From Pseudomonas sp. (GTDB taxonomy: Bacteria > Pseudomonadota > Gammaproteobacteria > Pseudomonadales > Pseudomonadaceae), in assembly GCA_030654635.1 (NCBI GenBank), contig JAURXE010000207.1:1-10192 (forward strand): a DNA stretch of 10,192 nucleotides, in the 5' to 3' direction. Both the position numbers and the translations under genes were made by a program. Shown here in pieces: positions 1 through 7,382 of this stretch. The notes beneath the pieces were generated by a model, which was given only the letters and a program-made list of their open reading frames with translations, did no database searches and was not told the origin of the DNA. The stretch's first letter is position 1, and each line of letters opens with the position of its first letter.

Positions 1-2016
1 GTCGTCTTGGAACTGAATCAACTGCCCAATATCCACCACATCACTGACAGCCACATCGCCATCAGCATCAGTCACTGTTAGTACCGCGCCAACAAGACTA
101 CTGATTGTTTCGCTTTCGCCGAAAAACGAAACAAAGCTCATTGACTCATCGTAATTTGTTGGGCTGTCCGGATGATGCAGTGACAAGTACTGCGCCACAC
201 TCAACACACCACTGTCCGGGTCTATGGATACGGCAAAAGCTACCGCTCCATCTGGTGCCCCGACGCGGCCCACCACCAGACCGTCCTGCAGATACAGATT
301 GATGTTTGCACCGGCGGTGGTCTGAAGACCCGAGGCTACGCCATTACCACCACGGATCACCAAGCTGATGACCTGTGTCGCTCCCGCCGCGTCCGCACCA
401 AACGAACTACCCGCCGTGCTCACCACGCTAGCCGATCCTTGCGACCAGCCTATCGCCGCGCCCAATGCGGCAAAAGCTGCAGGCAACTCAGCAGCAGAAT
501 CGGTGTCCACCTGCACACCAGAGGTTTCGTCATGCACCACCGAAGCTGCTTGACTAACCAACTGCAAACTTGCGCTCGGGCCGTCATCGCGAAACACCAG
601 CAAACCGCCCAGGTCCAGATTGGCACTGGCGGTGTCGCCATCGCCATCGGTAGCAATCGCAACCAGTCGGATTACGCCACCGGCTATAGCTAAAGGCTCG
701 TCATTATCATTAATGTCGGGATGCTGCAGGGCACGCAACTGGGTCAACGTTAAATCACCAGAGTCATCAACTGCAGCGGTGAAAGCTACTACGGCTGGAT
801 TGCCGCCGACCCAGCCCTGAATAGTGCCCCCCACCAGATGCAACTCTATTACTGCACCCGTGGCGACATCTCGCAGACCGCTATCGATGCTGTTGATCTC
901 AAGCGCATAAGCAACGACACCACCATCAGCCCCGAAGTTGGCCTGGAAGGCACCCGCAAAATTACCCGTCCCGCTTAGACCAAGACCGGTCTCATCGACC
1001 ACCAGCGCAGAGAACTCGCCCTGACCTAAGCTGATGTCAGGATTGTCATCGTTGACCAGCACATTCAACTGCACGGTCGGCGACACATCGCCATCCAGAT
1101 CAAACATGCGCACCGAGAAACTCTCGCCAACCTGGTCAGCGGAACCACTGGCATTTGGATTAGTGTGATCAAGGGTGTTATCGGCGAGCGTGTAGATCCA
1201 ATTACCCGCAGCATCAAAGGTTAAGAAGCCATATTGCCCTTGAACCACACCACCATTAGTTACGTTGATCCAGCTGCCATTAACATCAAGAATTTCAAGC
1301 GCCGAAATACCATCTGGCGAATTAATAATAAGCCGTCCGCTTGCCTGCTCTGCATTGCTCGACGGATTGCTTCCATCGGCCAAGGCCTCTTCATCAACCA
1401 CGCCCGGCCCAACAACAATCTGCCCGGCAAAATCTTGATATTCGACCTCAACTTCAGGCGTTGAATCCGGCACTACGACGGCGGCAATTTGCGGTGTGTC
1501 GGTTGCCGGCTCAGCCGTTGGAAACTCCGGAACAGAGCTAATCGGCCCAGTCGGGAAACCGATAGTGGGGTCAACTGCCCCACCAGTTTCACCCAGCAAT
1601 ACAAATGAATGTCCGCCGCCGGCGCCGCCGGCACCACCCCCGCCAGGACCAGCTGCGGTTGCTTCACCCGTTTGGGTCGGGTCGACACCGGCCTCAATAG
1701 CGGCCTGGAGTTGTTGCACATCCGTCAGGTCTTGCTGACTTGGGGCTGTGGGAGTGGTGGCGGCTGCCGACTGCGCTGACGGGTCGTTATGCGCCTCGGC
1801 CAACAATTGGGTGCTGAGCTGTTGATGGCTATCGCGCCCCAACGTAAGTTCGCCACCACCCGCAAGGGCGACAGCGATGGAACCCATTGCACTGGTTACT
1901 AATTGTTCACCGGCGTATACACGATCGCCTTCGACCAAAGGTCGGCGCGTTCCATCACTTGCGACTGCGAATGCTTCGCCTACTACTTGTCTGACGACAC
2001 CGATTAACGTGGCCAT
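1..2016 (-). CDS. lapA: LapA-like giant RTX adhesin with retention module, N-terminal part (runs off left edge)
   Basis: This frame is open without a stop from the ATG at 2016 to the window edge (672 codons), so only the N-terminus of a much larger protein is present. Residues 1-118 match the LapA retention module, which folds in the periplasm and anchors the adhesin in its outer-membrane channel. TAAG at residues 120-123 (1648-1659) matches the site cut by the protease LapG in P. fluorescens LapA. It is followed by a Gly-rich linker (124-135) and HSFVLLGETG. A VCBS-like domain lies at about 196-325 (LTFDAAGNWIYTLADNT). Two DUF5801-type repeats follow (about 328-480 and 481 onward), each with L..HPD, a DGD motif and a closing FRDDGP or FQDD. 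There is no signal peptide, as expected for type I secretion through a C-terminal signal that is not visible here. GGAGG at 2025-2029 sits 8 nt before the ATG. The divergent lapEBC operon should export it. MapA-type paralogues share this architecture, so the exact orthologue is uncertain. Confidence 0.88.
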   Translation of the reverse strand, partial: MATLIGVVRQVVGEAFAVASDGTRRPLVEGDRVYAGEQLVTSAMGSIAVALAGGGELTLGRDSHQQLSTQLLAEAHNDPSAQSAAATTPTAPSQQDLTDVQQLQAAIEAGVDPTQTGEATAAGPGGGGAGGAGGGHSFVLLGETGGAVDPTIGFPTGPISSVPEFPTAEPATDTPQIAAVVVPDSTPEVEVEYQDFAGQIVVGPGVVDEEALADGSNPSSNAEQASGRLIINSPDGISALEILDVNGSWINVTNGGVVQGQYGFLTFDAAGNWIYTLADNTLDHTNPNASGSADQVGESFSVRMFDLDGDVSPTVQLNVLVNDDNPDISLGQGEFSALVVDETGLGLSGTGNFAGAFQANFGADGGVVAYALEINSIDSGLRDVATGAVIELHLVGGTIQGWVGGNPAVVAFTAAVDDSGDLTLTQLRALQHPDINDNDEPLAIAGGVIRLVAIATDGDGDTASANLDLGGLLVFRDDGPSASLQLVSQAASVVHDETSGVQVDTDSAAELPAAFAALGAAIGWSQGSASVVSTAGSSFGADAAGATQVISLVIRGGNGVASGLQTTAGANINLYLQDGLVVGRVGAPDGAVAFAVSIDPDSGVLSVAQYLSLHHPDSPTNYDESMSFVSFFGESETISSLVGAVLTVTDADGDVAVSDVVDIGQLIQFQDD
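1648..1659 (-). other. Predicted LapG cleavage site (TAAG, residues 120-123)
   Basis: The codons ACC GCA GCT GGT read T-A-A-G. In LapA of P. fluorescens the Cys protease LapG cuts between the two alanines of this motif and releases the adhesin from the cell surface when c-di-GMP is low. The distance from the N-terminus (about 120 residues), the following Gly-rich run and the HSFVLL block all fit the family. That this protein is cut is inferred. Confidence 0.75.
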
Positions 2017-2148
2017 GAGCCCATCCTCCGAACTACAACTGCCGACCCGCGTCGACACATCGCTTAGTAAGGTCAATGCACTTCAAACGCCGTAGATGTG
2101 CGAAGAAAACTGACTGCAATGGAACAACGCAACAACATCCAATTTTAT

Positions 2149-2168
2149 GGCGACAATAAAATGTCACC
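2149..2168. promoter_or_regulatory. Inverted repeat resembling a FleQ box
   Basis: GGCGACA (2149-2155) and TGTCACC (2162-2168) form an imperfect inverted repeat with one mismatch around an ATAAAA core. The inner 14-mer at 2152-2165, GACAATAAAATGTC, matches about 10 of 13 defined positions of the published FleQ consensus GTCaNTAAAtTGAC. An overlapping perfect repeat, ATTTTAT (2142-2148) and ATAAAAT (2156-2162), allows an alternative pairing. FleQ is a c-di-GMP-responsive regulator of adhesin genes in pseudomonads. The site lies about 135 bp upstream of the lapA start. The assignment is a guess from sequence likeness. Confidence 0.3.
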
Positions 2169-2351
2169 TAAACTGCGTCGCTCAAATCCTCCAGCCGCAT
2201 CTCCCATCATTTGCGCAAACAGCGTGCTTGACCGCCAAATTTAGCTGCCCAATAGACCCAATTCCCAATCGAGCTGGTTGCTAGGAAAAACAATGTGCTG
2301 CTTTTCACAGACTGCATAAGAATTTTTCTTCATATGGCTTGCTTCAAAATT

Positions 2352-2381
2352 TTCTTAGCCTGGTCGGAAATTGTTCTTAGC
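2352..2381. repeat. Direct repeat TTCTTAGC, two copies 22 bp apart
   Basis: Exact copies of TTCTTAGC lie at 2352-2359 and 2374-2381. Each is preceded by an AAATT tract (AAATTTTCTTAGC and AAATTGTTCTTAGC). A weaker relative, AATTTTTCTTCAT, lies at 2321-2333. Starts 22 bp apart put the two copies on the same face of the helix, as expected for tandem regulator sites. They sit about 90-120 bp upstream of the lapE start, near where a promoter would be. The cognate regulator is unknown. Confidence 0.3.
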
Positions 2382-2470
2382 TGTGTAGTTACAAGCCTGG
2401 ATGAGTTAACCGGGCAAGTTCGTCATTAATTTGGCGACAAAACAAATCAGTGCCCTAGGAGAACCACCCC

Positions 2471-3826
2471 ATGCGCCGATTGACTCCCCTCTGGAGCTGC
2501 TCTTTGCTGGTCATCAGTTGTTCGCAACTACAAGCCATGACCCTTACCGATGCGATCCAAAGCACCGTTGAGTCGCATCCACAAATCCAGGCCAGCCAGA
2601 ACTCTCGACTGTCTGCCGATGAAGAGGTCAAGGTTGCTAAAGGCGGTTATCTGCCCAGCGTTGATGTGATAGCGGGTTACGGCCGGCAAAATTTCGACAG
2701 CCCTACTACCCGTGGAATAACTGGCCACAACACCGAAACCAACACCTATGGCACCTCAGATCTGCGGCTACGGCAGATGCTGTTTGATGGCTTCAACACA
2801 CCCAACGAAGTGGCCCGTACTGAAGCGGTGGTTAATTCCCGCGCTTACTACACCCAGGGCACAGCTGAAGCGCTGGCCTTACGCACCGTTGAGGTTTACC
2901 TCGACGTACTTAAGCGCCGCGAGATGGTGACCTTGGCCACCAATAACCTACAAGCGCACTTGCGCATGAACGACCAGATTTCACTGCGCAGTGAAACAGG
3001 GGTTGGCCGCACAGCAGATTCAGATCAAGCCCAAGCCCGCTTGGCCCTGGCGCAGAACAACCTCTATACCGAGCAAGTCAACTTGGCTGACGCCGAGGCT
3101 AATTTTCTCAGTGTGACAGGCCGCAAGGCTGACGAACTGGTTTCACCGCCCAGCGCCAAAGCCTCTATGCCGGCCGACATCGCCGGCGCCCGGCAAACCG
3201 TGGCCAACAATAACCCGCTGCTTAAATCTGCCCAAGCCGATATTCAAGCGGCCGAGAAACAATACGAATCGGCAAAAGCACCGTTCTATCCACGCTTTGA
3301 CGCAGAGCTGGGAACCAATGCAGACAACGACATTCAGGGCGAAGAGGGCCATGTGAGTGGCTGGCGCGCTGGCGTATCGATGAACTACAACCTGTTCAAC
3401 GGCATGCGTGACAAGGCGCGCCTGCAGTCGTCCGCCTACAAAATCAATGAAGCGATGGACATCCGTAACAACGCCCTGCGCGAGCTCAACGAAAACCTTG
3501 CCCTGGCGTGGAATGCAATGGAAAACGCCCGACTGCAAACACCCGAAGCCCGCAATTACGCTGACTACTCAGCGCGTGTGCGTGAGGCTTATCAGCAGCA
3601 ATTTACCCTCGGCCAACGCACCCTGCTCGACCTGCTCGACAGTGAAAACGAGCTGTTCACGGCTAACCGCCGTTACACCGAAGTGCGCTACACCGAAGAG
3701 TTTTCGATGTACCGGGTGATCGCCGCCACTGGCGAGTTGCTGCGCCAACAAAACATAGCGCTGCCCGCAGAAGCAGTTGCCGTAAGCGACGTCAACAATC
3801 AGGCGAGCCTCCCTGAAATGCAGTAA
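2471..3826 (+). CDS. lapE: LapE-like TolC-family outer-membrane channel for adhesin secretion
   Basis: This 451-residue protein belongs to the TolC/AggA family of outer-membrane efflux proteins, whose trimers form the outer-membrane exit duct of type I secretion systems. An N-terminal signal peptide is visible: MRRL, then a hydrophobic stretch, ending at about residue 22 (LQA). The mature protein starts with MTLTDAIQ, typical of TolC homologues. The two internally related halves span about 25-215 and 230-435. The second contains the conserved YxxQFTLGQRTLLDLLDSENELF block at about residues 374-396. The length is normal for the family. AGGAGA at 2457-2462 with an 8-nt spacer supports the start. 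lapB follows after 19 bases, so the two are almost certainly cotranscribed. In LapA-type systems the adhesin stays threaded through this channel, held by its retention module. Assignment to the Lap system rests on context. TolC-family membership is certain. Confidence 0.9.
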   Translation: MRRLTPLWSCSLLVISCSQLQAMTLTDAIQSTVESHPQIQASQNSRLSADEEVKVAKGGYLPSVDVIAGYGRQNFDSPTTRGITGHNTETNTYGTSDLRLRQMLFDGFNTPNEVARTEAVVNSRAYYTQGTAEALALRTVEVYLDVLKRREMVTLATNNLQAHLRMNDQISLRSETGVGRTADSDQAQARLALAQNNLYTEQVNLADAEANFLSVTGRKADELVSPPSAKASMPADIAGARQTVANNNPLLKSAQADIQAAEKQYESAKAPFYPRFDAELGTNADNDIQGEEGHVSGWRAGVSMNYNLFNGMRDKARLQSSAYKINEAMDIRNNALRELNENLALAWNAMENARLQTPEARNYADYSARVREAYQQQFTLGQRTLLDLLDSENELFTANRRYTEVRYTEEFSMYRVIAATGELLRQQNIALPAEAVAVSDVNNQASLPEMQ

Positions 3827-3830
3827 TGGC

Positions 3831-3836
3831 AAGGAG
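3831..3836 (+). promoter_or_regulatory. Shine-Dalgarno that selects a TTG start for lapB
   Basis: AAGGAG lies 9 nt before TTG at 3846 but 18 nt before the first in-frame ATG at 3855. Spacing therefore favours the TTG codon as the start. The two choices differ by only three residues. Confidence 0.65.
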
Positions 3837-3845
3837 CAGTAAGCC

Positions 3846-6005
3846 TTGACGAGCATGGAACGTAGCGGACCTGCGGGTGATCCACGGCTTAGCCACGATG
3901 ACCCATTACTGGATGGTTTGTTAATCCTCTGCAAGCTGCACGACTGCCCTGCCAGTCGTGCCAGCTTGACGGCTGGCTTACCTTTACCAGAGCAGCGCTT
4001 GAGCGCTGAACTCTTATCCCGCGCCGCCGCACGAGCAGGCTTGCAAGGCCGCTTGTTAAGGCGCGAGCTGACGGCTATCTCGCCACTCAATCTGCCCGTA
4101 TTGCTGCTGCTTAAAAATGGCCGCAGCGCAGTGCTGCGTAAATGGGGGCCCAAACAGCAAGCGTTGCTGCTGCCCAGTGAGTCGGATGGTGGCGAGCAAT
4201 GGGTCAGCCTTGAACAATTAACCGCGGAGTACAGCGGCCAAGCCTTATTCGCGCGCCCCCGGCATGAGCTGGATGAAACCCGTAAACCCTTAGTCCCAAG
4301 AGTCGATGCCTGGTTTCGCGACACCCTCAGGCTGTCACGCGGGCTGTATGGCGATGCCTTGCTGGCCAGTTTGCTGGTCAACTTGCTCGGTTTGATGGTG
4401 CCGTTGTTCGTGATGCAAACTTACGACCGTGTTGTGCCCAATCAAGCCCTGTCCACGTTGTGGGTATTGGTCATCGGTTTATTTGTCGGCACCTCATTTG
4501 AATTACTGCTACGGGTGCTGCGAGCCCACCTGCTCGACACTGCAGGCAAAAAAACTGACGTGTTGCTCTCGGCCACCTTGTTCGAACGTATCACCGGCAT
4601 GTCGATGGCTGCCCGGCCGGCAACGGTCGGCGGCTTTGCGCAAAGCATTCATGACTTTCAAGGTCTGCGCGAGTTCTTGACCGCAGTCACCCTGACCAGC
4701 CTGATTGACCTGCCCTTCACCGTACTAATGCTCTTTGTGATTGGCATGCTCGGCGGCCCACTGGTGTTTATTCCACTACTGGCCTTCCCCATTACTATCG
4801 TGTTTGCCTGGATTATTCAGTCACGCCTGCGCGATACCGTGCAACGCAGTCTGACCCTTGGCGCCGAACGCCAGGCGCTACTGATCGAAACCCTGGGTGG
4901 GCTGGAAACCCTCAAAGCCTGCAGCGCCGAAAGTGAGCGTCAACATAAGTGGGAAACTACCCATGGCGCACTTGCTCGCCTGGACAGCCACTCACGGTAT
5001 CTCTGTGCAATGGCCACCAATGGCACGCTGTTTTTGCAACAGTTTGCCGGCATGGCCACCATAGTTGCCGGGGTTTACAGCATCACTGCAGGCGATTTGA
5101 GTGTTGGTGCCTTGGTCGCCTGCTACATGCTTGGCAGTCGGGTACTCGCCCCGCTTGGACAGATAGCCGGATTGATCACCCGCTACCAGCAAGCCCAGTT
5201 AACGATGAAAAGTACCGATGCCTTGATGACCTTGCCGCAAGAGCGCCAGGAGAAACAACGGCCCCTGGAGCGCACCCACCTCAAAGGCGCACTTGCGGTG
5301 CGCCAGGTGACCTTTCGTTACCCCGCGCAAACCAGCCCAGCCTTGGCCAATGTGAGCTTCCATATGAATGCCGGTGAGCACATCGGCATCATTGGCCGTA
5401 GTGGCTCTGGCAAAAGCACCTTGGCGCGGTTGATCATGGGTTTTTACCCACCTGAAGAAGGCCAACTGCTGCTCGACGGCCTGGATCTGCGCCAACTCGA
5501 CGTCGCCGACTTGCGCCATCAAATTGGCTACGTGGCGCATGACCTGCCCTTGCTGGCCGGTAGTTTGCGCGACAATCTAACCCTCGGCGCCCGCTATGCG
5601 AGCGACGAACGCATGCTCGAAGTCGCCGAAATGACTGGCGTTAGCGAGCTTGCCCGCCAGCATCCACAAGGCTACGACCGCCCCGTCGGTGAGCGCGGCC
5701 AACTGCTGTCTGGCGGGCAACGGCAATGCGTATTAATGGCCCGTGCCCTACTACTCGACCCACCGATTTTGCTCTTTGATGAGCCCACCAGCGCAATGGA
5801 CAACACCACCGAGGACATCCTGCGTAGCCGCTTGCACAGCTGGGCGCAGAACAAGACCTTGTTGCTGATTACCCACCGCACCTCAATGCTCAGCCTGGTC
5901 GACCGGCTGATCGTGCTGGATAACGGCCATATAGTTGCCGACGGTCCCAAAGAAGCGGTGATCGAAGCACTGCGCAAGGGCCGTGTCGGCCCGGCAGCGG
6001 TATAG
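3846..6005 (+). CDS. lapB: LapB-like type I secretion ABC transporter (permease-ATPase with C39-like domain)
   Basis: This is a 719-residue inner-membrane ABC exporter that would energise secretion of the neighbouring adhesin. Residues 1-140 form a degenerate C39 peptidase-like domain. I see no catalytic Cys in the expected QxxC context and no active-site His near residues 90-97, so it should bind substrate rather than cut it, as in RTX exporters. Transmembrane helices run through about 165-440. The ATPase domain (about 480-719) has Walker A GRSGSGKST (517-525), signature LSGGQRQ (621-627), Walker B ILLFDEP (641-647) and H-loop His677. The Q-loop reads YVAHD (562-566), with His565 where Gln is usual. 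The TTG start is chosen from the AAGGAG spacing; ATG at 3855 is the alternative. It lies between lapE and lapC, and its stop codon overlaps the lapC ribosome-binding site. Confidence 0.9.
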   Translation: MTSMERSGPAGDPRLSHDDPLLDGLLILCKLHDCPASRASLTAGLPLPEQRLSAELLSRAAARAGLQGRLLRRELTAISPLNLPVLLLLKNGRSAVLRKWGPKQQALLLPSESDGGEQWVSLEQLTAEYSGQALFARPRHELDETRKPLVPRVDAWFRDTLRLSRGLYGDALLASLLVNLLGLMVPLFVMQTYDRVVPNQALSTLWVLVIGLFVGTSFELLLRVLRAHLLDTAGKKTDVLLSATLFERITGMSMAARPATVGGFAQSIHDFQGLREFLTAVTLTSLIDLPFTVLMLFVIGMLGGPLVFIPLLAFPITIVFAWIIQSRLRDTVQRSLTLGAERQALLIETLGGLETLKACSAESERQHKWETTHGALARLDSHSRYLCAMATNGTLFLQQFAGMATIVAGVYSITAGDLSVGALVACYMLGSRVLAPLGQIAGLITRYQQAQLTMKSTDALMTLPQERQEKQRPLERTHLKGALAVRQVTFRYPAQTSPALANVSFHMNAGEHIGIIGRSGSGKSTLARLIMGFYPPEEGQLLLDGLDLRQLDVADLRHQIGYVAHDLPLLAGSLRDNLTLGARYASDERMLEVAEMTGVSELARQHPQGYDRPVGERGQLLSGGQRQCVLMARALLLDPPILLFDEPTSAMDNTTEDILRSRLHSWAQNKTLLLITHRTSMLSLVDRLIVLDNGHIVADGPKEAVIEALRKGRVGPAAV

Positions 6006-6007
6006 GA
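6004..6007 (+). promoter_or_regulatory. Shine-Dalgarno of lapC overlapping the lapB stop
   Basis: AGGA overlaps the lapB TAG codon (6003-6005) and sits 8 nt before ATG 6016. This supports ATG 6016 over the in-frame GTG at 5983, which lies inside lapB and lacks a good Shine-Dalgarno. The arrangement suggests translational coupling of lapB and lapC. Confidence 0.6.
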
Positions 6008-6015
6008 CTCAGGCC

Positions 6016-7374
6016 ATGGAATTGAATCCATCGATTCGCAGCTACTTCAGCAAATTTGGGCAAAGCAAACCCGACACCGAGTTCATGCAGGAAGTTGACG
6101 GCAGCCTGCAGGAAGACTCACCAAGACTGACTCGCATCACTGTCTGGCTGACCTGCCTACTGCTGATCGCCGCACTAGTCTGGGCCAAGTTTGCGGTGCT
6201 TGAAGAAGTCACCATGGGCGAAGGCAAAGCCATTCCCTCCAGCAAAATCCAGGTTATTCAGAACCTAGAAGGCGGCATAGTGGCCGAAATATTCGTGCGT
6301 GAAGGTCAGTTGGTGGACAAAGGCGATGTGCTGCTCAGGCTCGACGACACGCGTTTTCTGTCCAATCGCGGTGAAAGCGATGCCGACCGCATGGCCTTAA
6401 CCGCGCGCCTGGTGCGTTTACAAGCCGAGGCCGAAGGCAAGCCGCTGGTGATGCCGATCGAAATCACCAGCAAAGCCGCGCAATTGGTCGAAGACGAGCT
6501 GGCCCTCTACAACTCCCGGCAGAACCGCCTGCGCAGCGAACAACGCACTTTGAACGATCATCTCCGACAAAAAACTCTGGAGTTGGCCGAGTTCAGCTCC
6601 AAACAGCAGCAATACCGCTCAAGTCTCGGGCTGATTCAACAGGAGTTAAATATGTCACAACCGCTGGTCAGCAGCGGCGCCATATCCGAGGTCGAAATTC
6701 TGCGCTTGCGGCGCAGCGCGGTGGAAATGCGCGGTGAAATGGACGCCACTACCCTGGCCATTCCGCGCGCCCAAGCCGGCGTCAGCGAGATCAAAAGTAA
6801 AATGGAAGAATCCGAACTGGCCTTTCGCTCGGATGCTTTCAAGGAACTCAACGAGGTACGCACCGAGCTGCAAAAAATCACCGCCACCAGCGTCGCGATT
6901 GAAGACCGCGTCAGCCGCACTACGGTGCAATCGCCGGTACACGGCATCATCAAGCAACTCAAGGTCAACACCATCGGCGGCGTGGTGCAGCCAGGCAGCG
7001 ATTTGCTGGAGATCGTCCCCCTGGAAGACAACCTGTTGATCGAGGCCAAGGTGCGTCCCCAGGACGTGGCGTTTTTACGCCCGGGGCAAAAAGCCATGGT
7101 CAAATTCAGCGCCTACGACTACACCATTTACGGCGGCCTCAAGGCCCAGCTGGAGTTGATCAGCGCCGACACCATCACCGACGACAAAGGCAACAGCTTC
7201 TATCTGATCCAGGTACGCACCGACAAAAACCACCTGGGCAGCAACGAACATCCGCTACTGATCATCCCCGGCATGATCGCCACGGTCGACATCATCACCG
7301 GTGAGAAAAGCGTGCTCGACTACCTGCTCAAACCCGTACTAAAAGCCCGCACCGAAGCCCTGCGCGAGCGCTAA
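6016..7374 (+). CDS. lapC: LapC-like HlyD-family membrane fusion protein (periplasmic adaptor)
   Basis: This 452-residue HlyD-type adaptor would link the LapB transporter to the LapE channel across the periplasm. A cytoplasmic N-terminus of about 40 residues is followed by one transmembrane helix (about 41-57). The first half of the lipoyl-like barrel-sandwich domain is at about 76-112 (LEGGIV at 84-89, then VREGQLVDKGDVLLRLDDT). A long Gln/Glu/Arg-rich helical hairpin spans roughly 115-300. The second lipoyl half begins at about 302 (TVQSPVHGIIK), followed by the beta-barrel region (about 335-430) with RPGQKAMVKFSAYDYTIYGGL. The length is typical for the family. The GTG at 5983 would add 11 residues but has no ribosome-binding site. 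It is the last gene of the operon and ends 8 bases from the convergent DTW gene. Confidence 0.9.
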   Translation: MELNPSIRSYFSKFGQSKPDTEFMQEVDGSLQEDSPRLTRITVWLTCLLLIAALVWAKFAVLEEVTMGEGKAIPSSKIQVIQNLEGGIVAEIFVREGQLVDKGDVLLRLDDTRFLSNRGESDADRMALTARLVRLQAEAEGKPLVMPIEITSKAAQLVEDELALYNSRQNRLRSEQRTLNDHLRQKTLELAEFSSKQQQYRSSLGLIQQELNMSQPLVSSGAISEVEILRLRRSAVEMRGEMDATTLAIPRAQAGVSEIKSKMEESELAFRSDAFKELNEVRTELQKITATSVAIEDRVSRTTVQSPVHGIIKQLKVNTIGGVVQPGSDLLEIVPLEDNLLIEAKVRPQDVAFLRPGQKAMVKFSAYDYTIYGGLKAQLELISADTITDDKGNSFYLIQVRTDKNHLGSNEHPLLIIPGMIATVDIITGEKSVLDYLLKPVLKARTEALRER

Positions 7375-7382
7375 CCAGGCCA

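Larger units (their letters stand above)
2017..2470. promoter_or_regulatory. Divergent promoter/leader region between lapA and lapEBC
   Basis: This 454-base gap separates the starts of two head-to-head transcription units, so it must hold promoters for both. It is more AT-rich than the flanking genes, especially at 2318-2440. I see no convincing sigma-70 or sigma-54 promoter pair on either strand. The notable structures are an inverted repeat at 2149-2168, a short palindrome AAGAA-TTT-TTCTT at 2318-2330, and two copies of TTCTTAGC 22 bp apart at 2352-2381. No small gene or tRNA is evident. Confidence 0.6.

Noticed and set aside
105..2095. Several plus-strand small frames across the left 2 kb
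   Set aside because: All lie opposite the uninterrupted 672-codon lapA frame, which has clear family motifs.
2361..2375. Possible sigma-54 promoter (TGG...TTG) before lapE
   Set aside because: GG is present, but the GC expected after ten bases is absent (TT instead), so the -24/-12 pattern fails.
3846..4265. Active C39 peptidase domain in LapB
   Set aside because: The catalytic Cys and His contexts are missing, and the substrate is an RTX-type adhesin without a double-Gly leader. It is better called a C39-like, non-cleaving domain.
3569..4381. 270-codon minus-strand open frame opposite lapE/lapB
   Set aside because: It lies antisense to two well-supported genes, has Ser/Arg-rich low-complexity content with no recognisable domain, and no ribosome-binding context. 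It is a shadow of GC-rich coding on the other strand.
6636..7103. 155-codon minus-strand open frame opposite lapC
   Set aside because: It is fully antisense to the conserved HlyD-family gene and its sequence looks like a frame shadow.
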